Source: an uncultured beta proteobacterium (GTDB lineage Bacteria; Pseudomonadota; Gammaproteobacteria; Burkholderiales; Burkholderiaceae_C). From it: 64,000 bases of DNA. Shown in pieces: positions 24,261 to 33,789 of this stretch. The notes under the pieces are model-generated. The model saw nothing but the letters and a program-made list of their open reading frames with translations. It made no database searches and was not told the origin of the DNA. A program made the position numbers and the translations under genes. Each line of letters opens with the position of its first letter. The first letter of the stretch is position 1. Location of the stretch: contig CAIPZV010000057.1 of the NCBI GenBank assembly GCA_903869595.1, positions 1 through 64,000 of the forward strand, written 5' to 3'.

Positions 24261-26079
24261 GGTTCACATCCCCGCGCGAGCGGCCCAAGTAAGCTTCGAT
24301 CACTTCGGGCGAACGCTGCACCTCTGCAGGCGTTCCCTCGGCGATTTTCCGGCCGAAATCAAATACCGTTACGCGATCGGAGACGCCCATCACGAGTTTG
24401 ACGTTGTGCTCCACAAAGATCACCGTGATGCCGGTATCACGCAATTTGCGGATTATTTGCATCAGCATGGACGCCTCCTGCGGGTTCATGCCAGCAGCCG
24501 GCTCATCCAATAGCAATAGCTGTGGCCTTGTGGCGATGGCGCGTGCTATTTCTAAAAGGCGCTGCTGGGCATAGGCCAGACTATCGGCAGGCCTGTCCGC
24601 CATGTCCGCAAGACCGACAAAGGACAGCGCCTTGAGGGCGTCGTTGCGAATGCCCCTTTCCTCGTCTTTACATTTTGCAGTTCCCAACAAAATACTGAGC
24701 AGACTACCTGGCGTGCGGCATGCGCCACCGACCATTACATTCTCGATAACCGACAGACTTTTGTAGAGACGAATATTCTGAAACGTGCGCGACATGCCCG
24801 CTACTGCGATCGCGCTAGGGCGCTCACCCAGCAACTCCTGCCCCAAGAGTTTTACCGAACCAGTATCGGGCGTATAGGCGCCCGACAGCACGTTCAAGAA
24901 AGTGGTTTTCCCCGATCCGTTGGGTCCGATCACTGCATGTATCGTTCCAGGCATGATGCTTACGCTCACGCCATCGAGGGCAACTAGACCGCCGAACCGT
25001 TGCGTTATCGAATCCACCACCAGCAAGGGATCTTCAGCATGCGCATCGCGGCTAACGATGGATGGCAATGAAACATGGGGACTATCTGGCAGCGCGTTGG
25101 AGTTCGGCGCGTTTGCGGCACGCTTACTGTCGGGTTCTGTGCGCTTGCGCCAACGCGCGCCCAAACTCGCAAGGCCTTCGGGGATAAAAATAATGATGAG
25201 GATGACGCCGACACCATATAAGACTAGGTACCACTCCTTGAGAAATCGCAGTGCCTCTGGCAAGGCAGTAAGCAGTGCAGTACCCAATACTGCACCCACG
25301 GCAGAGCCGGTGCCGCCGACCACCAGCATGGTGAAGAACAAAACCGCCTGCGCATTGGAAAACAGGTCGGGGCTCACGTAATTAACGTAGCTCACGTACA
25401 AACCGCCAGCGACCCCGGCGTACATAGACGACATAGCGAACGCGAGCATCTTGATACGGACGGTATCAACCCCTGCGACTTCAGCGGCAATTTCCGAGTC
25501 GCGCAGGGCGATCATGGCGCGGCCAAGTTTGGAGGCCCTTACCCGCAGCGCCAGGCCAAGCGCCAGCGCACACCATGCCAAGAGAAAGTAGTATTGTTCC
25601 AGATTGCCGCTGATAACGTGCCCGGCAATAGAAACGCCAGGTACGCCGCGTAAGCCAGAGGTGCCGCCGGTCACAGGCTCCCAGTGAATGAGCACCAGCT
25701 GCACAATTTCCCCAAACCCAATGGTTGCCATGGCCAAATAATAGGCACGCAGCTTCAAGGTGGGAATGCCAAGCAAAAGACTACATAAGCCGGTAGCGAT
25801 AGCCGCTAATGGAAGGGCAAGCCAGAACGACACTCCGTTCATCGTGGATAGGGCCGTCACATAAGCGCCAATGCCCCAAAACGCCGCTTGCCCGAAGTTA
25901 ATTTGTCCGCAGTACCCTGTGATGTAGTTCAAGCCAACCACCACAATCAGGCTGATCAGGCCGAGATTGACCAATTGCAGCAGGTACTTGCCCGGCAGCA
26001 AGTGGGGAATCGTTAGCAGAAGAAGGCCAGCAATGCTGGCAACTGTCCATGTGCGAAAAGTACTTTGCCCTGCACTCAT
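24253..26079 (-). CDS. Fused LivM permease - LivG ATPase, system 1
   Basis: 608 residues joining two parts usually encoded separately. Residues about 1-310 form a LivM-type permease (many helices, GYCGQINFGQAAFWGIGAY, EAA-like GLYVSYVNYV). After a polar linker (about 310-345) comes a LivG-type ATPase with Walker A GPNGSGKTT, an unusual signature LAYAQQRLLEIARA and Walker B LLLLDEPAAGMN. The fusion fixes one permease to one ATPase. It overlaps LivH by 4 bp upstream and LivF by 8 bp downstream. Such fusions exist elsewhere in the HAAT family. Confidence 0.92.
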   Translation of the reverse strand: MSAGQSTFRTWTVASIAGLLLLTIPHLLPGKYLLQLVNLGLISLIVVVGLNYITGYCGQINFGQAAFWGIGAYVTALSTMNGVSFWLALPLAAIATGLCSLLLGIPTLKLRAYYLAMATIGFGEIVQLVLIHWEPVTGGTSGLRGVPGVSIAGHVISGNLEQYYFLLAWCALALGLALRVRASKLGRAMIALRDSEIAAEVAGVDTVRIKMLAFAMSSMYAGVAGGLYVSYVNYVSPDLFSNAQAVLFFTMLVVGGTGSAVGAVLGTALLTALPEALRFLKEWYLVLYGVGVILIIIFIPEGLASLGARWRKRTEPDSKRAANAPNSNALPDSPHVSLPSIVSRDAHAEDPLLVVDSITQRFGGLVALDGVSVSIMPGTIHAVIGPNGSGKTTFLNVLSGAYTPDTGSVKLLGQELLGERPSAIAVAGMSRTFQNIRLYKSLSVIENVMVGGACRTPGSLLSILLGTAKCKDEERGIRNDALKALSFVGLADMADRPADSLAYAQQRLLEIARAIATRPQLLLLDEPAAGMNPQEASMLMQIIRKLRDTGITVIFVEHNVKLVMGVSDRVTVFDFGRKIAEGTPAEVQRSPEVIEAYLGRSRGDVNHA

Positions 26080-26942
26080 ACACGCTCACTTTGTTTCTCG
26101 CCGAACATGCCCTGCGGCCGGATGAACAAGAAGGCAACCAATAATACAAACGCAAATGCATCGCGGAAATTTGACGAGATATAGCCCGCAACCAGCGCCT
26201 CAATGAGGCCAAGCAACAAGCCTGCGATCACCGCGCCATAAAGGTTTCCAAAGCCACCGATCACACTCACCACGAATGCCTTCAGCCCCAATGCGCTCCC
26301 CATGGCGGGGTCGGCAAGAAACAGGGGTGCTACGAGTAGTCCGCCTGCGCCAGCCAACATCGCGCCCAGCATGAACGCGACCGCAACCGTACGGTGTACC
26401 CGCACACCCACAAGGCGTGCCATTTCCATATCTTGTGACGTGGCCTGAACCATCCTGCCAAAGCGCGTATGCATCAGAAACCACCATTGCACCAGTAGCA
26501 AAGCTGCCGTAGTTGCGAAGATGAACACCACATGCTTGGACACTACCAGCTCACCAAAATTCCAATGCGCAGACCCGAAAGGTGAAGGCACCGACTGAGG
26601 CAAGGGGCCAAAGATGATCAGTACCAGGTTTTCAAGTACGATGCCCACGGCGATGGTGGTAAGAATCACTAGATAGAACGGCTTCCCGCGTAATGGGTAG
26701 TAGGCCACCAGCATGAATACCAAACCGAGTATGGCCATGGCCGCAAAGGTAACGCCATAGGTCATCCACATGGGCATCTGAAAATGCGCAGAGCCGGCCA
26801 GACCCATATAAGCGCCCACCATCAACAATTGGCCTTGCGCAAAATTGACGATCCGCACTGCATTGAAAATTTGCAGTAGACCCAGGGCAATGAGCGCGTA
26901 TATCGCACCCATTGCCAATCCGTTGAGAAGCAACTGAAACAT
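26076..26942 (-). CDS. livH: LivH-type ABC permease, system 1
   Basis: 288 residues with about eight membrane helices and LivH hallmarks: GLAMGAIYALIALGL at the start, VNFAQGQLLMVGAY, and the coupling segment with SQDMEMARLVGVRV. It forms the membrane pore together with the LivM part of the fused protein. It starts 8 bp after the stop of the binding-protein gene and overlaps the next gene by 4 bp, so all are one transcript. Confidence 0.93.
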   Translation of the reverse strand: MFQLLLNGLAMGAIYALIALGLLQIFNAVRIVNFAQGQLLMVGAYMGLAGSAHFQMPMWMTYGVTFAAMAILGLVFMLVAYYPLRGKPFYLVILTTIAVGIVLENLVLIIFGPLPQSVPSPFGSAHWNFGELVVSKHVVFIFATTAALLLVQWWFLMHTRFGRMVQATSQDMEMARLVGVRVHRTVAVAFMLGAMLAGAGGLLVAPLFLADPAMGSALGLKAFVVSVIGGFGNLYGAVIAGLLLGLIEALVAGYISSNFRDAFAFVLLVAFLFIRPQGMFGEKQSERV

Positions 26943-26950
26943 ATTGCGAC

Positions 26951-28105
26951 TCAGTTGCTCCCTGCTTTAATAGTTCCAATTTGCTCGGTCACCTTCCCCT
27001 TGTTGCGATAAATCCCCATGGTGTGGGCTAGTTCGCCTTCCTTGTCCGCGGTATAGCTGATCATCAGTCCTTGCCAGTCTTTCAAAGCGCGCAGCGAGTC
27101 ACGAATTTTGGCGCGATCACAGCCCACCTTTTCGATTACATCCTTAACCATATACATGGCGTCGCGGTAACCGACCCCAAAATTATCCGGTGGTACTTTG
27201 GTACGCTCTAAAACATCTTTGGCAAACGCAAGCGCCTTCTGATTGGTGCCAACCTGCGGCAACATGCCGCCGATGCCGTAGGCGCCGTCTGACTCCTCAG
27301 GCGTCAGATTTGCCACGGTTGTGGCAGCCACGGTGCTGGGGTTACCGATCACGGGAAGTTCGATTCCCAGCGCTTTGCGTTGTTTCAGCACGATGGCTAC
27401 ATCGCCAGGACGGCCCCACAATAATATGATGTCCGCTCCTGACGTTTTTATCTTGGTGAGTTGGGCGGTCATATCCTTATCGTTTAAGCCGTAGCTTTCT
27501 ACTGCAACGGGCTTTACCCCCAGCTTGTCAAAAGCTGCCTGCAGTCCTTTAGAAGCGCCTAAGCCATAGTCGTCGGCCACCACCAAAATTGCGGGTTTTG
27601 ACTTCTTGAGCGTCTCAACGATGTAACGCGGAACCGCATCTGCGAGCTGTCCATCATGCACATGCATTCTTATCAACCAAGGGTTCCCTTGCTTCATGAG
27701 TTGTGCATTCGTTCCGGCCACCAAAACCGGCGTCTCACCATTCTTGATGGCGTCATTCTGAGTAAAGATATGCGGGCTTATCATCGAAGAGAAAAGCACC
27801 ACGGGCTTTCCTTCCATCAATCGATTCATTGAATTGAGCGCATTGGGCCCCGATCCAGTCGCGTCTTCAATCGACAACTTAAAAGTTTTTCCGCCCACAC
27901 CACCGGCTGCGTTAATTTCGCCAATGGCATGCTCGACTCCAAGTTTTGCCTGGATGCCAAGCAGTGCCACGCCAGAGGTCAATGGGGTCGTCAGTGCAAT
28001 CGGAATGGGGTTGGGGCAACTGGCCGCGCCTTGCGCATAGGCTCCTGACGCAGCTGCACAAGCCGCCACAGCACCGACGAGAAAGCGTAATTGAAGAACG
28101 TGCAT
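26951..28105 (-). CDS. Periplasmic substrate-binding protein, Liv/amide type, system 1
   Basis: 384 residues from the start chosen at 28105 (MHVLQLRF), which has GGAGC just upstream and gives a clean signal peptide ending AYAQ-GA. The mature part has the type I periplasmic fold of family-5 binding proteins: PIALTTPLTSG at the ligand cleft, GKTFKLSIEDATG, and PAILVVADDYGLG. Ligand unknown; Liv-type proteins bind branched-chain amino acids, amides, urea or aromatic acids. First gene of the importer. Confidence 0.9.
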   Translation of the reverse strand: MHVLQLRFLVGAVAACAAASGAYAQGAASCPNPIPIALTTPLTSGVALLGIQAKLGVEHAIGEINAAGGVGGKTFKLSIEDATGSGPNALNSMNRLMEGKPVVLFSSMISPHIFTQNDAIKNGETPVLVAGTNAQLMKQGNPWLIRMHVHDGQLADAVPRYIVETLKKSKPAILVVADDYGLGASKGLQAAFDKLGVKPVAVESYGLNDKDMTAQLTKIKTSGADIILLWGRPGDVAIVLKQRKALGIELPVIGNPSTVAATTVANLTPEESDGAYGIGGMLPQVGTNQKALAFAKDVLERTKVPPDNFGVGYRDAMYMVKDVIEKVGCDRAKIRDSLRALKDWQGLMISYTADKEGELAHTMGIYRNKGKVTEQIGTIKAGSN

Positions 28106-28600
28106 GAAAGCTCCTAAATGGGCACAAAGTGCATCCAGACTTACTAAAAGTTGATCAGCGATGGGAGCCAAGCCTGCTTTCTGCGTCCCAAGGAATCACC
28201 GATCCAGTGAACTACGACACTCCGCAATATGAAACTTTGTTTCCCTTCGGTAAATCGGTATTTACCCTCGGTAAAGGGCAAATGGCCAAAAAATGGGACA
28301 CGTGGCTTGCTTCATTTGCTTGAGACATATTCAAATGCAGCGCTTTTGCCCGTCAAACAGAGGCCGATCTAAATACCTAGGGAAGGTCTGCATAAGTCCA
28401 AAACCGTCATTACGAGCGCAGCGAAGCAATCTATTTTTGCTTGCCAATTAATCACCTCTGGATCGCCGCATCGCTTCGCTCCTCGTAATGACGGACTTAT
28501 GAAGACCTTCCCTAGCGCTGATAAAACGCAAGATAAGTTAAGGTAACAGGCCGACGCTAAGGAGCAAACTCTAGCAGCAGCGCAGCACAACTAACTGGCG
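28106..28600. other. 495-bp intergenic region containing a palindromic element
   Basis: No gene is supported here. The part next to 28105 should hold the importer's promoter. The centre is the repeat at 28377-28515. A 64-codon plus-strand frame at 28129-28323 has no family features and no ribosome site. Confidence 0.6.
28377..28515. repeat. 139-bp imperfect palindromic repeat (MITE/REP-like)
   Basis: Two arms are near-perfect inverted repeats: CTAGGGAAGGTCTGCATAAG on the left and its complement CTTATGAAGACCTTCCCTAG on the right. Inside, GTCATTACGAG-GCGAAGC blocks again face each other. The inner block resembles the GTCATTGCGAGCGAAGCAATC-type repeats dispersed in many proteobacterial genomes. 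It could fold into a long hairpin. Outer ends are CTAG, possibly from target duplication. No transposase is inside, so any mobility would depend on one elsewhere. Confidence 0.85.
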
Positions 28601-29254
28601 CTAAAACAAGGGTATTTGCCTAGCATGCAGCAAATAGTCCGCCACAAACTGCGCCAACAAGACATGGTGCTCGTTGGCGTGCCAATGGGGCTGCATATAT
28701 TTTTTGGTGTACCAATGCGCCTGGCTCTCCAGGTGGCAGCCTAGCAAGCCCACAGCGCCCTGCACTATCGCCATAGGATCGCCATTTGCGTAGCTGGCTA
28801 GGGTTTCAAACTGGCCATTCACGAAGGTCGGGCCGTCATAAAAATACATGCGTTCTTGTTGGCCACGCCATTGCACCGGGGCTGTGGTGCCATAGGACGC
28901 GCGTATATCAGCCCGGGGGCGTTTGATGTATTGCACACAACGCGTGCTTTTAAGTAAATTGAAATAATAGGCATCAGCCCAATAAGCGCCCATGCAAATA
29001 CCCAGGTACTTGCCGCCACGCTGCATAAAGGCGCGCACATCGGGCATATTGAGTTTAAGCAGGCTACGAAATACGGTCGCCTCCCCATCGCCACCGGGAA
29101 ACACCACCAAATCGACGTCGTCAAAAAACCCGGCGACCACCTTATGCCGGGTGAACAACTTGAGACGTGCCAGCGGCGACAAAGCGGCAATTAACCCATT
29201 GACCGAATCGGTCGAGCAGGTGGGGTGGTGTATGAAAATGGCGATCGTTTTCAT
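28601..29254 (-). CDS. BPL-N/glutamine-amidotransferase-like protein
   Basis: 217 residues with a class I amidotransferase-like fold: FPGGDGEA near residue 55 and the nucleophile elbow GICMGAYWA near 85-92, with Cys as nucleophile. A C-terminal His (WHANEHHVL) could complete the site. It resembles the biotin-protein-ligase N-terminal (BPL-N) group, whose activity is not settled. No signal peptide, no partner synthase. It lies on the same strand as the amidase downstream (89 bp gap). Confidence 0.82.
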   Translation of the reverse strand: MKTIAIFIHHPTCSTDSVNGLIAALSPLARLKLFTRHKVVAGFFDDVDLVVFPGGDGEATVFRSLLKLNMPDVRAFMQRGGKYLGICMGAYWADAYYFNLLKSTRCVQYIKRPRADIRASYGTTAPVQWRGQQERMYFYDGPTFVNGQFETLASYANGDPMAIVQGAVGLLGCHLESQAHWYTKKYMQPHWHANEHHVLLAQFVADYLLHARQIPLF

Positions 29255-29343
29255 TTTGAAAATATCAAATTACTTGCAGTTTAGTACTTTGATACCCCGC
29301 CCATTCTCCCTTTTTGATGCAAATAAGGGGGCGCCCACCCTAT

Positions 29344-30798
29344 TTAGTCATAACCCGGCGGCGCTTGAAATGCGGCAAATTCCTTTTCCAGCCGTTTAGC
29401 CATGTCGATGCACAAGAGGTCGCCGTATTGCGGGCCGATGATTTGCACGCCGCAGGGCAGCCCTGCCTCGGTCAAACCTGCCGGGGCCACTGTGGAGGGC
29501 AAATAAGCCATGCCCGAATAACCGGCCCAGAACAATTGCGTGGTGGTCGGTTGGGGTTTGCCGTTTACATCGATCATGCGCTCCCAGCGCTCACCTTTCT
29601 GGTTATGCGTAAATGCAGTGGTCGTGGCGGTCGGGCACAACAAGAAATCGTAGTCTTTGAAAAATGCTTCCCACTGCAGTTGCATGCGGTAGCGCTGTTC
29701 GTGCAACAGCAGCCATTCGTAGTGCGATAAGGCACACCCGCGCAGCATCCAGGCCTCGTAGTCGTCGCGCTTGGGGTCCAGTGCGGCTGTACGTTCTTGT
29801 ACGCCGCGAAACTGCTTTGGCGAGAGGTTGCGCGCAGTCGCGGCGCGCAACAGCAAAATGAAAGTTTTGTGCGCCTCATGCAAATCGATATCTGGCCTGG
29901 CGCTGTCGCTGACCTTGGCGCCGGCCTTGCCCAGAAAATCGGCAACGGCTTGCATGCGGTTTTGCACCGCCCTGTCCACCGGAGCGGTGGCTGCGGTTTT
30001 CAGCACAGCCACCTTGAACTCTTTCCATTGCTTCTTCACCGGTTTTTTCAGATTGACACGCCAGCCGCGCGCATGCACATCATCGCCACCGGCCATGATG
30101 CCCAGCCCAATTTCCAAGTCGCGCGCGCTGCGAGCCATCGGACCCGCCACACAAAGGTCATCGGGCGACAAAAAAGTGGGAAGCGCATGGCCTTCCATAG
30201 AGCACAAACCAAAAGTGGGTTTGTGGCCATAGACACCGCAGTAATGCGCCGGGTCGCGGATGGACGCGCCTATGTCGCTGCCGGTATCCAGCGCAGTCAA
30301 CCCAGCGGCCAGCGCCGCCGCCGAACCTCCGGATGAACCACCGGGCACCCGCGACACATCCCAGGGGTTGTTGGTGGTGCCGTAAACCGGGTTAAAGGTT
30401 TGCCAGTCGGCCAGCATGGTCGGCACATTGGTTTTGCCGAAGATAACTGCACCCGCTGCGCGGTAACGTTTGACGGCATCTGCGTCTGCGGCGGGCAAAT
30501 GCTGCTTCATGTCCAAGCGCCCCCAAGTGCTGGGCAAACCGCTGATGTCAAACGACTCCTTGATGGTCATGGGCAAACCATGCAAAGGGCCGCTGCTTTC
30601 GCCGCGCCGCGTCATGCGATCGGCGGCGCGCGCTTGTTTTTTAGCGTTCTCAATGTCAAGCACCACGATGGCATTGAGCACCGGGTTGAAGCGCTCGACG
30701 CGTTGGAGGTAGGCATTAAGCAACTCCAGGCTGCCGATTTTTTGCTGACGGATGGCAGCGGCCAGTTGGTGCGCCGGTGCGAAGGGGTTGAAGCTCAT
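29344..30798 (-). CDS. Amidase-signature hydrolase (long form)
   Basis: 484 residues, full-length amidase family. Catalytic Lys in MTIKESFDISG, Ser loop GGSSGGSAAALAAGL and nucleophile region ALDTGSDIGASIRDPAHYCG. An insert around 245-330 (charged, helical) is larger than in the compact amidase at 21392. Cytosolic; hydrolyses an unidentified amide. It lies among formamidase-like and ABC-import genes, consistent with use of amides as nitrogen source. C-terminal PQYGDLL and EKEFAAF are typical endings. Confidence 0.92.
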   Translation of the reverse strand: MSFNPFAPAHQLAAAIRQQKIGSLELLNAYLQRVERFNPVLNAIVVLDIENAKKQARAADRMTRRGESSGPLHGLPMTIKESFDISGLPSTWGRLDMKQHLPAADADAVKRYRAAGAVIFGKTNVPTMLADWQTFNPVYGTTNNPWDVSRVPGGSSGGSAAALAAGLTALDTGSDIGASIRDPAHYCGVYGHKPTFGLCSMEGHALPTFLSPDDLCVAGPMARSARDLEIGLGIMAGGDDVHARGWRVNLKKPVKKQWKEFKVAVLKTAATAPVDRAVQNRMQAVADFLGKAGAKVSDSARPDIDLHEAHKTFILLLRAATARNLSPKQFRGVQERTAALDPKRDDYEAWMLRGCALSHYEWLLLHEQRYRMQLQWEAFFKDYDFLLCPTATTTAFTHNQKGERWERMIDVNGKPQPTTTQLFWAGYSGMAYLPSTVAPAGLTEAGLPCGVQIIGPQYGDLLCIDMAKRLEKEFAAFQAPPGYD

Positions 30799-30974
30799 GG
30801 GTTTAGCCTTTATTCAAACTGCTTGGCCACTTCATTTGCGTTGGTGGCAGGCCTCTCGCCCCGGTGACCCTGGCCGCCCGGCATTTAAGTGTGCCTTGCA
30901 TGTATGTCCACATGAAATTTGCAGCACCTGCAGGTTGCATCAGCACCGCTCAGACCAAACAGGTTGCAGTGCAG

Positions 30975-31928
30975 TTATTCCAAGACCACCCTTGGAAAAT
31001 AGAAAGACACAACCCAGTTAGGCATGTCAACAATGGAGCTGATACGCAAGTCAGCGCAGACGCTACACAACATATAAGCATCGATGGGTGAATACCCGTA
31101 GCGTTTGCTTAAAAGCTCAACCATTTCCGATACGGCCACGCGCGCACCCGTCATAAGATCGGGGCCAATACCGGTCGTCACCTCATAGCCTTTGACATCC
31201 AAATGTCTGGACACCGGGCCTGGCGTCACATAGCGTGGCATGCGCAAATTGGCGCCTTTGATAAGTTCAAATTTAAGTGCTACGTCAATGGGACTTTCAA
31301 TCGCGGTACCACACACTTCACCATCTCCTTGCGCCGCATGGGTATCACCCACCGAAAAAATAGCACCGTTGACTTCGACGGGCAAATACAACTCCGTGCC
31401 CTCCGCAATATCTCGGATATCCATATTTCCACCAACGGCGCGCGGCGGAATAATGCTGTGCAATCCCGCTTCAGCCGGCGCAACACCAATAGTGCCGCAC
31501 ATAGGTTTCAGCGGCACGCGGCCACCTGGTCCATACATCACAGCAGTAGCAACGCTGGGATCGTAATTCCAATGGTGCAAATGGGCGTCAGGAAATTGAT
31601 CCGCCAACAAGCCAAAGCCTGGGATATTGCCAGTCCAACCCCAGCCCGAAGGTCGAAACGATAAAACAGTCACTTTTAAGGCATCACCGGGTTCGGCTCC
31701 GTCGATATACACCGGCCCGGTAACAGGATTTACGCGACCAAGATCCAATTTTGCTAGATCCTCTGCGGTCGATGTTTTATTTAGTTGCCCCGAGGAAGCA
31801 TCTAGCGTCTCAAACTGAATACTCTCTCCGGGGGCAATGTGCAATTTAGGCGCAAATGAATTGTCCCAACCATGGTGAATATGTTCCCGGTGGATGGTGT
31901 GTTTATGGTGATGGTGGTGTTGACCCAT
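30975..31928 (-). CDS. Acetamidase/formamidase family protein with His-rich N-terminus
   Basis: 317 residues. After a natural His-rich leader (MGQHHHHHKHTIHREHIHHGW, with ten His in the first 20 residues) comes the FmdA/AmdA fold: PGESIQFETLDASSG, NPVTGPVYIDGAEPGD, and GDTHAAQGDGEVCGTAIE with the conserved metal and acid residues. Family enzymes release ammonia from formamide or acetamide. The His leader might bind or store metal (inference). It is 9 bp downstream of an SDR gene on the same strand, so the two are co-transcribed. Confidence 0.9.
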   Translation of the reverse strand: MGQHHHHHKHTIHREHIHHGWDNSFAPKLHIAPGESIQFETLDASSGQLNKTSTAEDLAKLDLGRVNPVTGPVYIDGAEPGDALKVTVLSFRPSGWGWTGNIPGFGLLADQFPDAHLHHWNYDPSVATAVMYGPGGRVPLKPMCGTIGVAPAEAGLHSIIPPRAVGGNMDIRDIAEGTELYLPVEVNGAIFSVGDTHAAQGDGEVCGTAIESPIDVALKFELIKGANLRMPRYVTPGPVSRHLDVKGYEVTTGIGPDLMTGARVAVSEMVELLSKRYGYSPIDAYMLCSVCADLRISSIVDMPNWVVSFYFPRVVLE

Positions 31929-31937
31929 TTTCGGCTC

Positions 31938-32693
31938 CTAGACGGCTACGGTTAAAGCGCCGTCGATGACCAAATTGCTGCCCGATATGCGACTTGCCAT
32001 GGGGCTGGAAATAAAAACAATCCCGTTAGCCACTTCTTGCGGGGTTCCAAATTTTCCGGTGGGATTGACCTTCAGCGTTGTGTTGAAAAGCTCAGGCACA
32101 TTGCTTTCAATGTTCTGCCAGATTCCGCCGTCAAAGTAGGTATTGCCAGGCGAGACTGCATTGACGCGAATTCCTTTGCTCACGAGTTGGCGACTCAAGC
32201 CTTTAGCGTAATGAATTAAGGCCGCTTTTATGGCGCCATAGGATCCCGCTGCAAAATCCACTTCGAAACCGGAAACACTGGAAATTAATACGACGGAGGC
32301 ACTGGAAGATTTTTCTAAAAATGGAACTGCCGCTGCCACCGCGTTCACACTGTGCATCATGTCCACGCGAAAGGACTTTTCCCAGGTTTCTTCCGAATCA
32401 CCCACGGCCAGCGCACTGACATTACAAACTAGTGCGTCTATACCTCCCAATTCCGAAGCGCTATCGCGCACCCACTGCGCAAGTGCCTGCGGATCCGCGA
32501 CATCTATCGCACGCCCGAAAGCTTTAACACCTTTTGTTTGCAGGGAAGCCACCGTAGCAGCAAGCTCCTGCGCATTACGTGCACAAATGGAAACATGCGC
32601 ACCTTCAGCGGCAAACGCTTCAGCTGCCGCGCGGCCAATGCCCTTACTTCCACCTGTAATTAAAACGCGCTTTCCAGTGAGTCCAAGATCCAT
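31938..32693 (-). CDS. Classical SDR oxidoreductase
   Basis: 251 residues from MDLGLTGK, chosen because GGAGAAAATC precedes that ATG; a start 12 bp upstream (32705) is weaker. Cofactor motif TGGSKGIG, NAG-like CNVSAL, catalytic Ser and Tyr-x-x-x-Lys in SYGAIKAAL, then the PGNT segment. It uses NAD(P)H with an unknown alcohol/carbonyl substrate. Pairs with the formamidase-like gene in a two-gene unit divergent from the dienelactone-hydrolase-like gene. Confidence 0.9.
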   Translation of the reverse strand: MDLGLTGKRVLITGGSKGIGRAAAEAFAAEGAHVSICARNAQELAATVASLQTKGVKAFGRAIDVADPQALAQWVRDSASELGGIDALVCNVSALAVGDSEETWEKSFRVDMMHSVNAVAAAVPFLEKSSSASVVLISSVSGFEVDFAAGSYGAIKAALIHYAKGLSRQLVSKGIRVNAVSPGNTYFDGGIWQNIESNVPELFNTTLKVNPTGKFGTPQEVANGIVFISSPMASRISGSNLVIDGALTVAV

Positions 32694-32846
32694 GATTTTC
32701 TCCAAATTTGTTATAAAGCTTCAGGTGAACGCAAATTAACACAAGAATTAGCATTTGGCAATCACCCAGCGCAGGGGACCGGGCTGGGATACAAAGGCTC
32801 TGGCTGGGTTAAGCTCTGTCAGCACTGGCACCAGGAGTGACTTAGC

Positions 32847-33584
32847 ATGATCGAAGAGCATATTGACATCCAGACCGCGGACGGTCTGATGAACACTTTT
32901 ATCGTTTTCCCAAAAGAAGCAGGGCCCCATCCGCTCATCTTTTTCTATATGGACGCGCCGGGCAAGCGCGAGGAGCTCCATGACATGGCAAGAAGGCTGG
33001 CCAGTGCCGGCTATTTTGTGGTGCTGCCTAACCTGTTTTACCGCAGCAGCCGGGACTTTTATCTCAAGTCCAGGACCCCCGAGGCTCTGGAATTGATGTA
33101 TTCCTATATGAATACGCTTAGCCCAAAAACGAGCCATACCGATACCCAGGCCATGCTGCAATTTGCAGGCCAACATGCCATGGCCGATCAGACCCGGATA
33201 AGCGCGCTAGGGTATTGCATGAGCGGCCGGATAGTGGTGTGGGCGGCAGCGCAATTTCCAGACCGCTTTGCGAGCCTTGCCTCTATCCACGGGGCGAACA
33301 TGGCGAGCGCTTCGCCTGATTCGCCGCATCGGTGGGTGGGGAAGCTGAAATGCGAATGCTATTTTGCATGCGCTGAAATAGACCGGTGGGCACCCGCTGC
33401 CGACATTGAAACACTGGAAGCCTCACTTTTGGCGGCAAAGGTTCATTACACGCTGGACTGGTATGCAGGGGTAGAACATGGTTTTGTTTTCCCCAAAAGA
33501 GAGGGTATCTACAACGCAGCTGCCGCAGAACGCCATTGGGAAAATTTGTTTCAGCTTTTCGATCGGACCATCCAAAATAAATAA
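32847..33584 (+). CDS. Dienelactone-hydrolase family protein
   Basis: 245 residues, alpha/beta hydrolase of the DLH family: PLIFFYMDAPG near the oxyanion hole, nucleophile elbow GYCMSGR with Cys as in dienelactone hydrolases, and catalytic His in EHGFVFP. Cytosolic. DLH proteins open lactone rings or cleave small esters; the natural substrate here is open. It stands alone, divergent from the SDR gene with a 153-bp gap and convergent with the second importer. Confidence 0.9.
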   Translation: MIEEHIDIQTADGLMNTFIVFPKEAGPHPLIFFYMDAPGKREELHDMARRLASAGYFVVLPNLFYRSSRDFYLKSRTPEALELMYSYMNTLSPKTSHTDTQAMLQFAGQHAMADQTRISALGYCMSGRIVVWAAAQFPDRFASLASIHGANMASASPDSPHRWVGKLKCECYFACAEIDRWAPAADIETLEASLLAAKVHYTLDWYAGVEHGFVFPKREGIYNAAAAERHWENLFQLFDRTIQNK

Positions 33585-33728
33585 CAACACCACTTCAGAT
33601 GGGGAAACCTGACTGAACTGGCCGGAGGGCTGAGATGCGCTGATAACTTGAGATGACTCTGTCGTAAAGGCCTCTGGACCCAGATAAAACGGCAATTCAC
33701 GCCGTTGACGAATGCGCTAAAAAAGAAA

Positions 33729-33753
33729 AGCTGCCGAAGTTTGCTCGGCGGCT
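33729..33753 (-). terminator. Terminator after ABC importer system 2
   Basis: A 9-bp stem with one T-G pair (AGCTGCCGA / TCGGCGGCT), loop of 7, followed on the minus strand by TTTTCTTTTTT. It lies 37 bp past the stop of the binding-protein gene at 33790. Stem and T tract are visible directly. Confidence 0.8.
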
Positions 33754-33789
33754 TATCAGTTCAGTATTTGAAAATTGCTTGCAGTCGGT

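Noticed and set aside
28129..28323. 64-codon plus-strand frame in the importer promoter region
   Set aside because: No ribosome site, no homology visible, overlaps the expected promoter of the importer.
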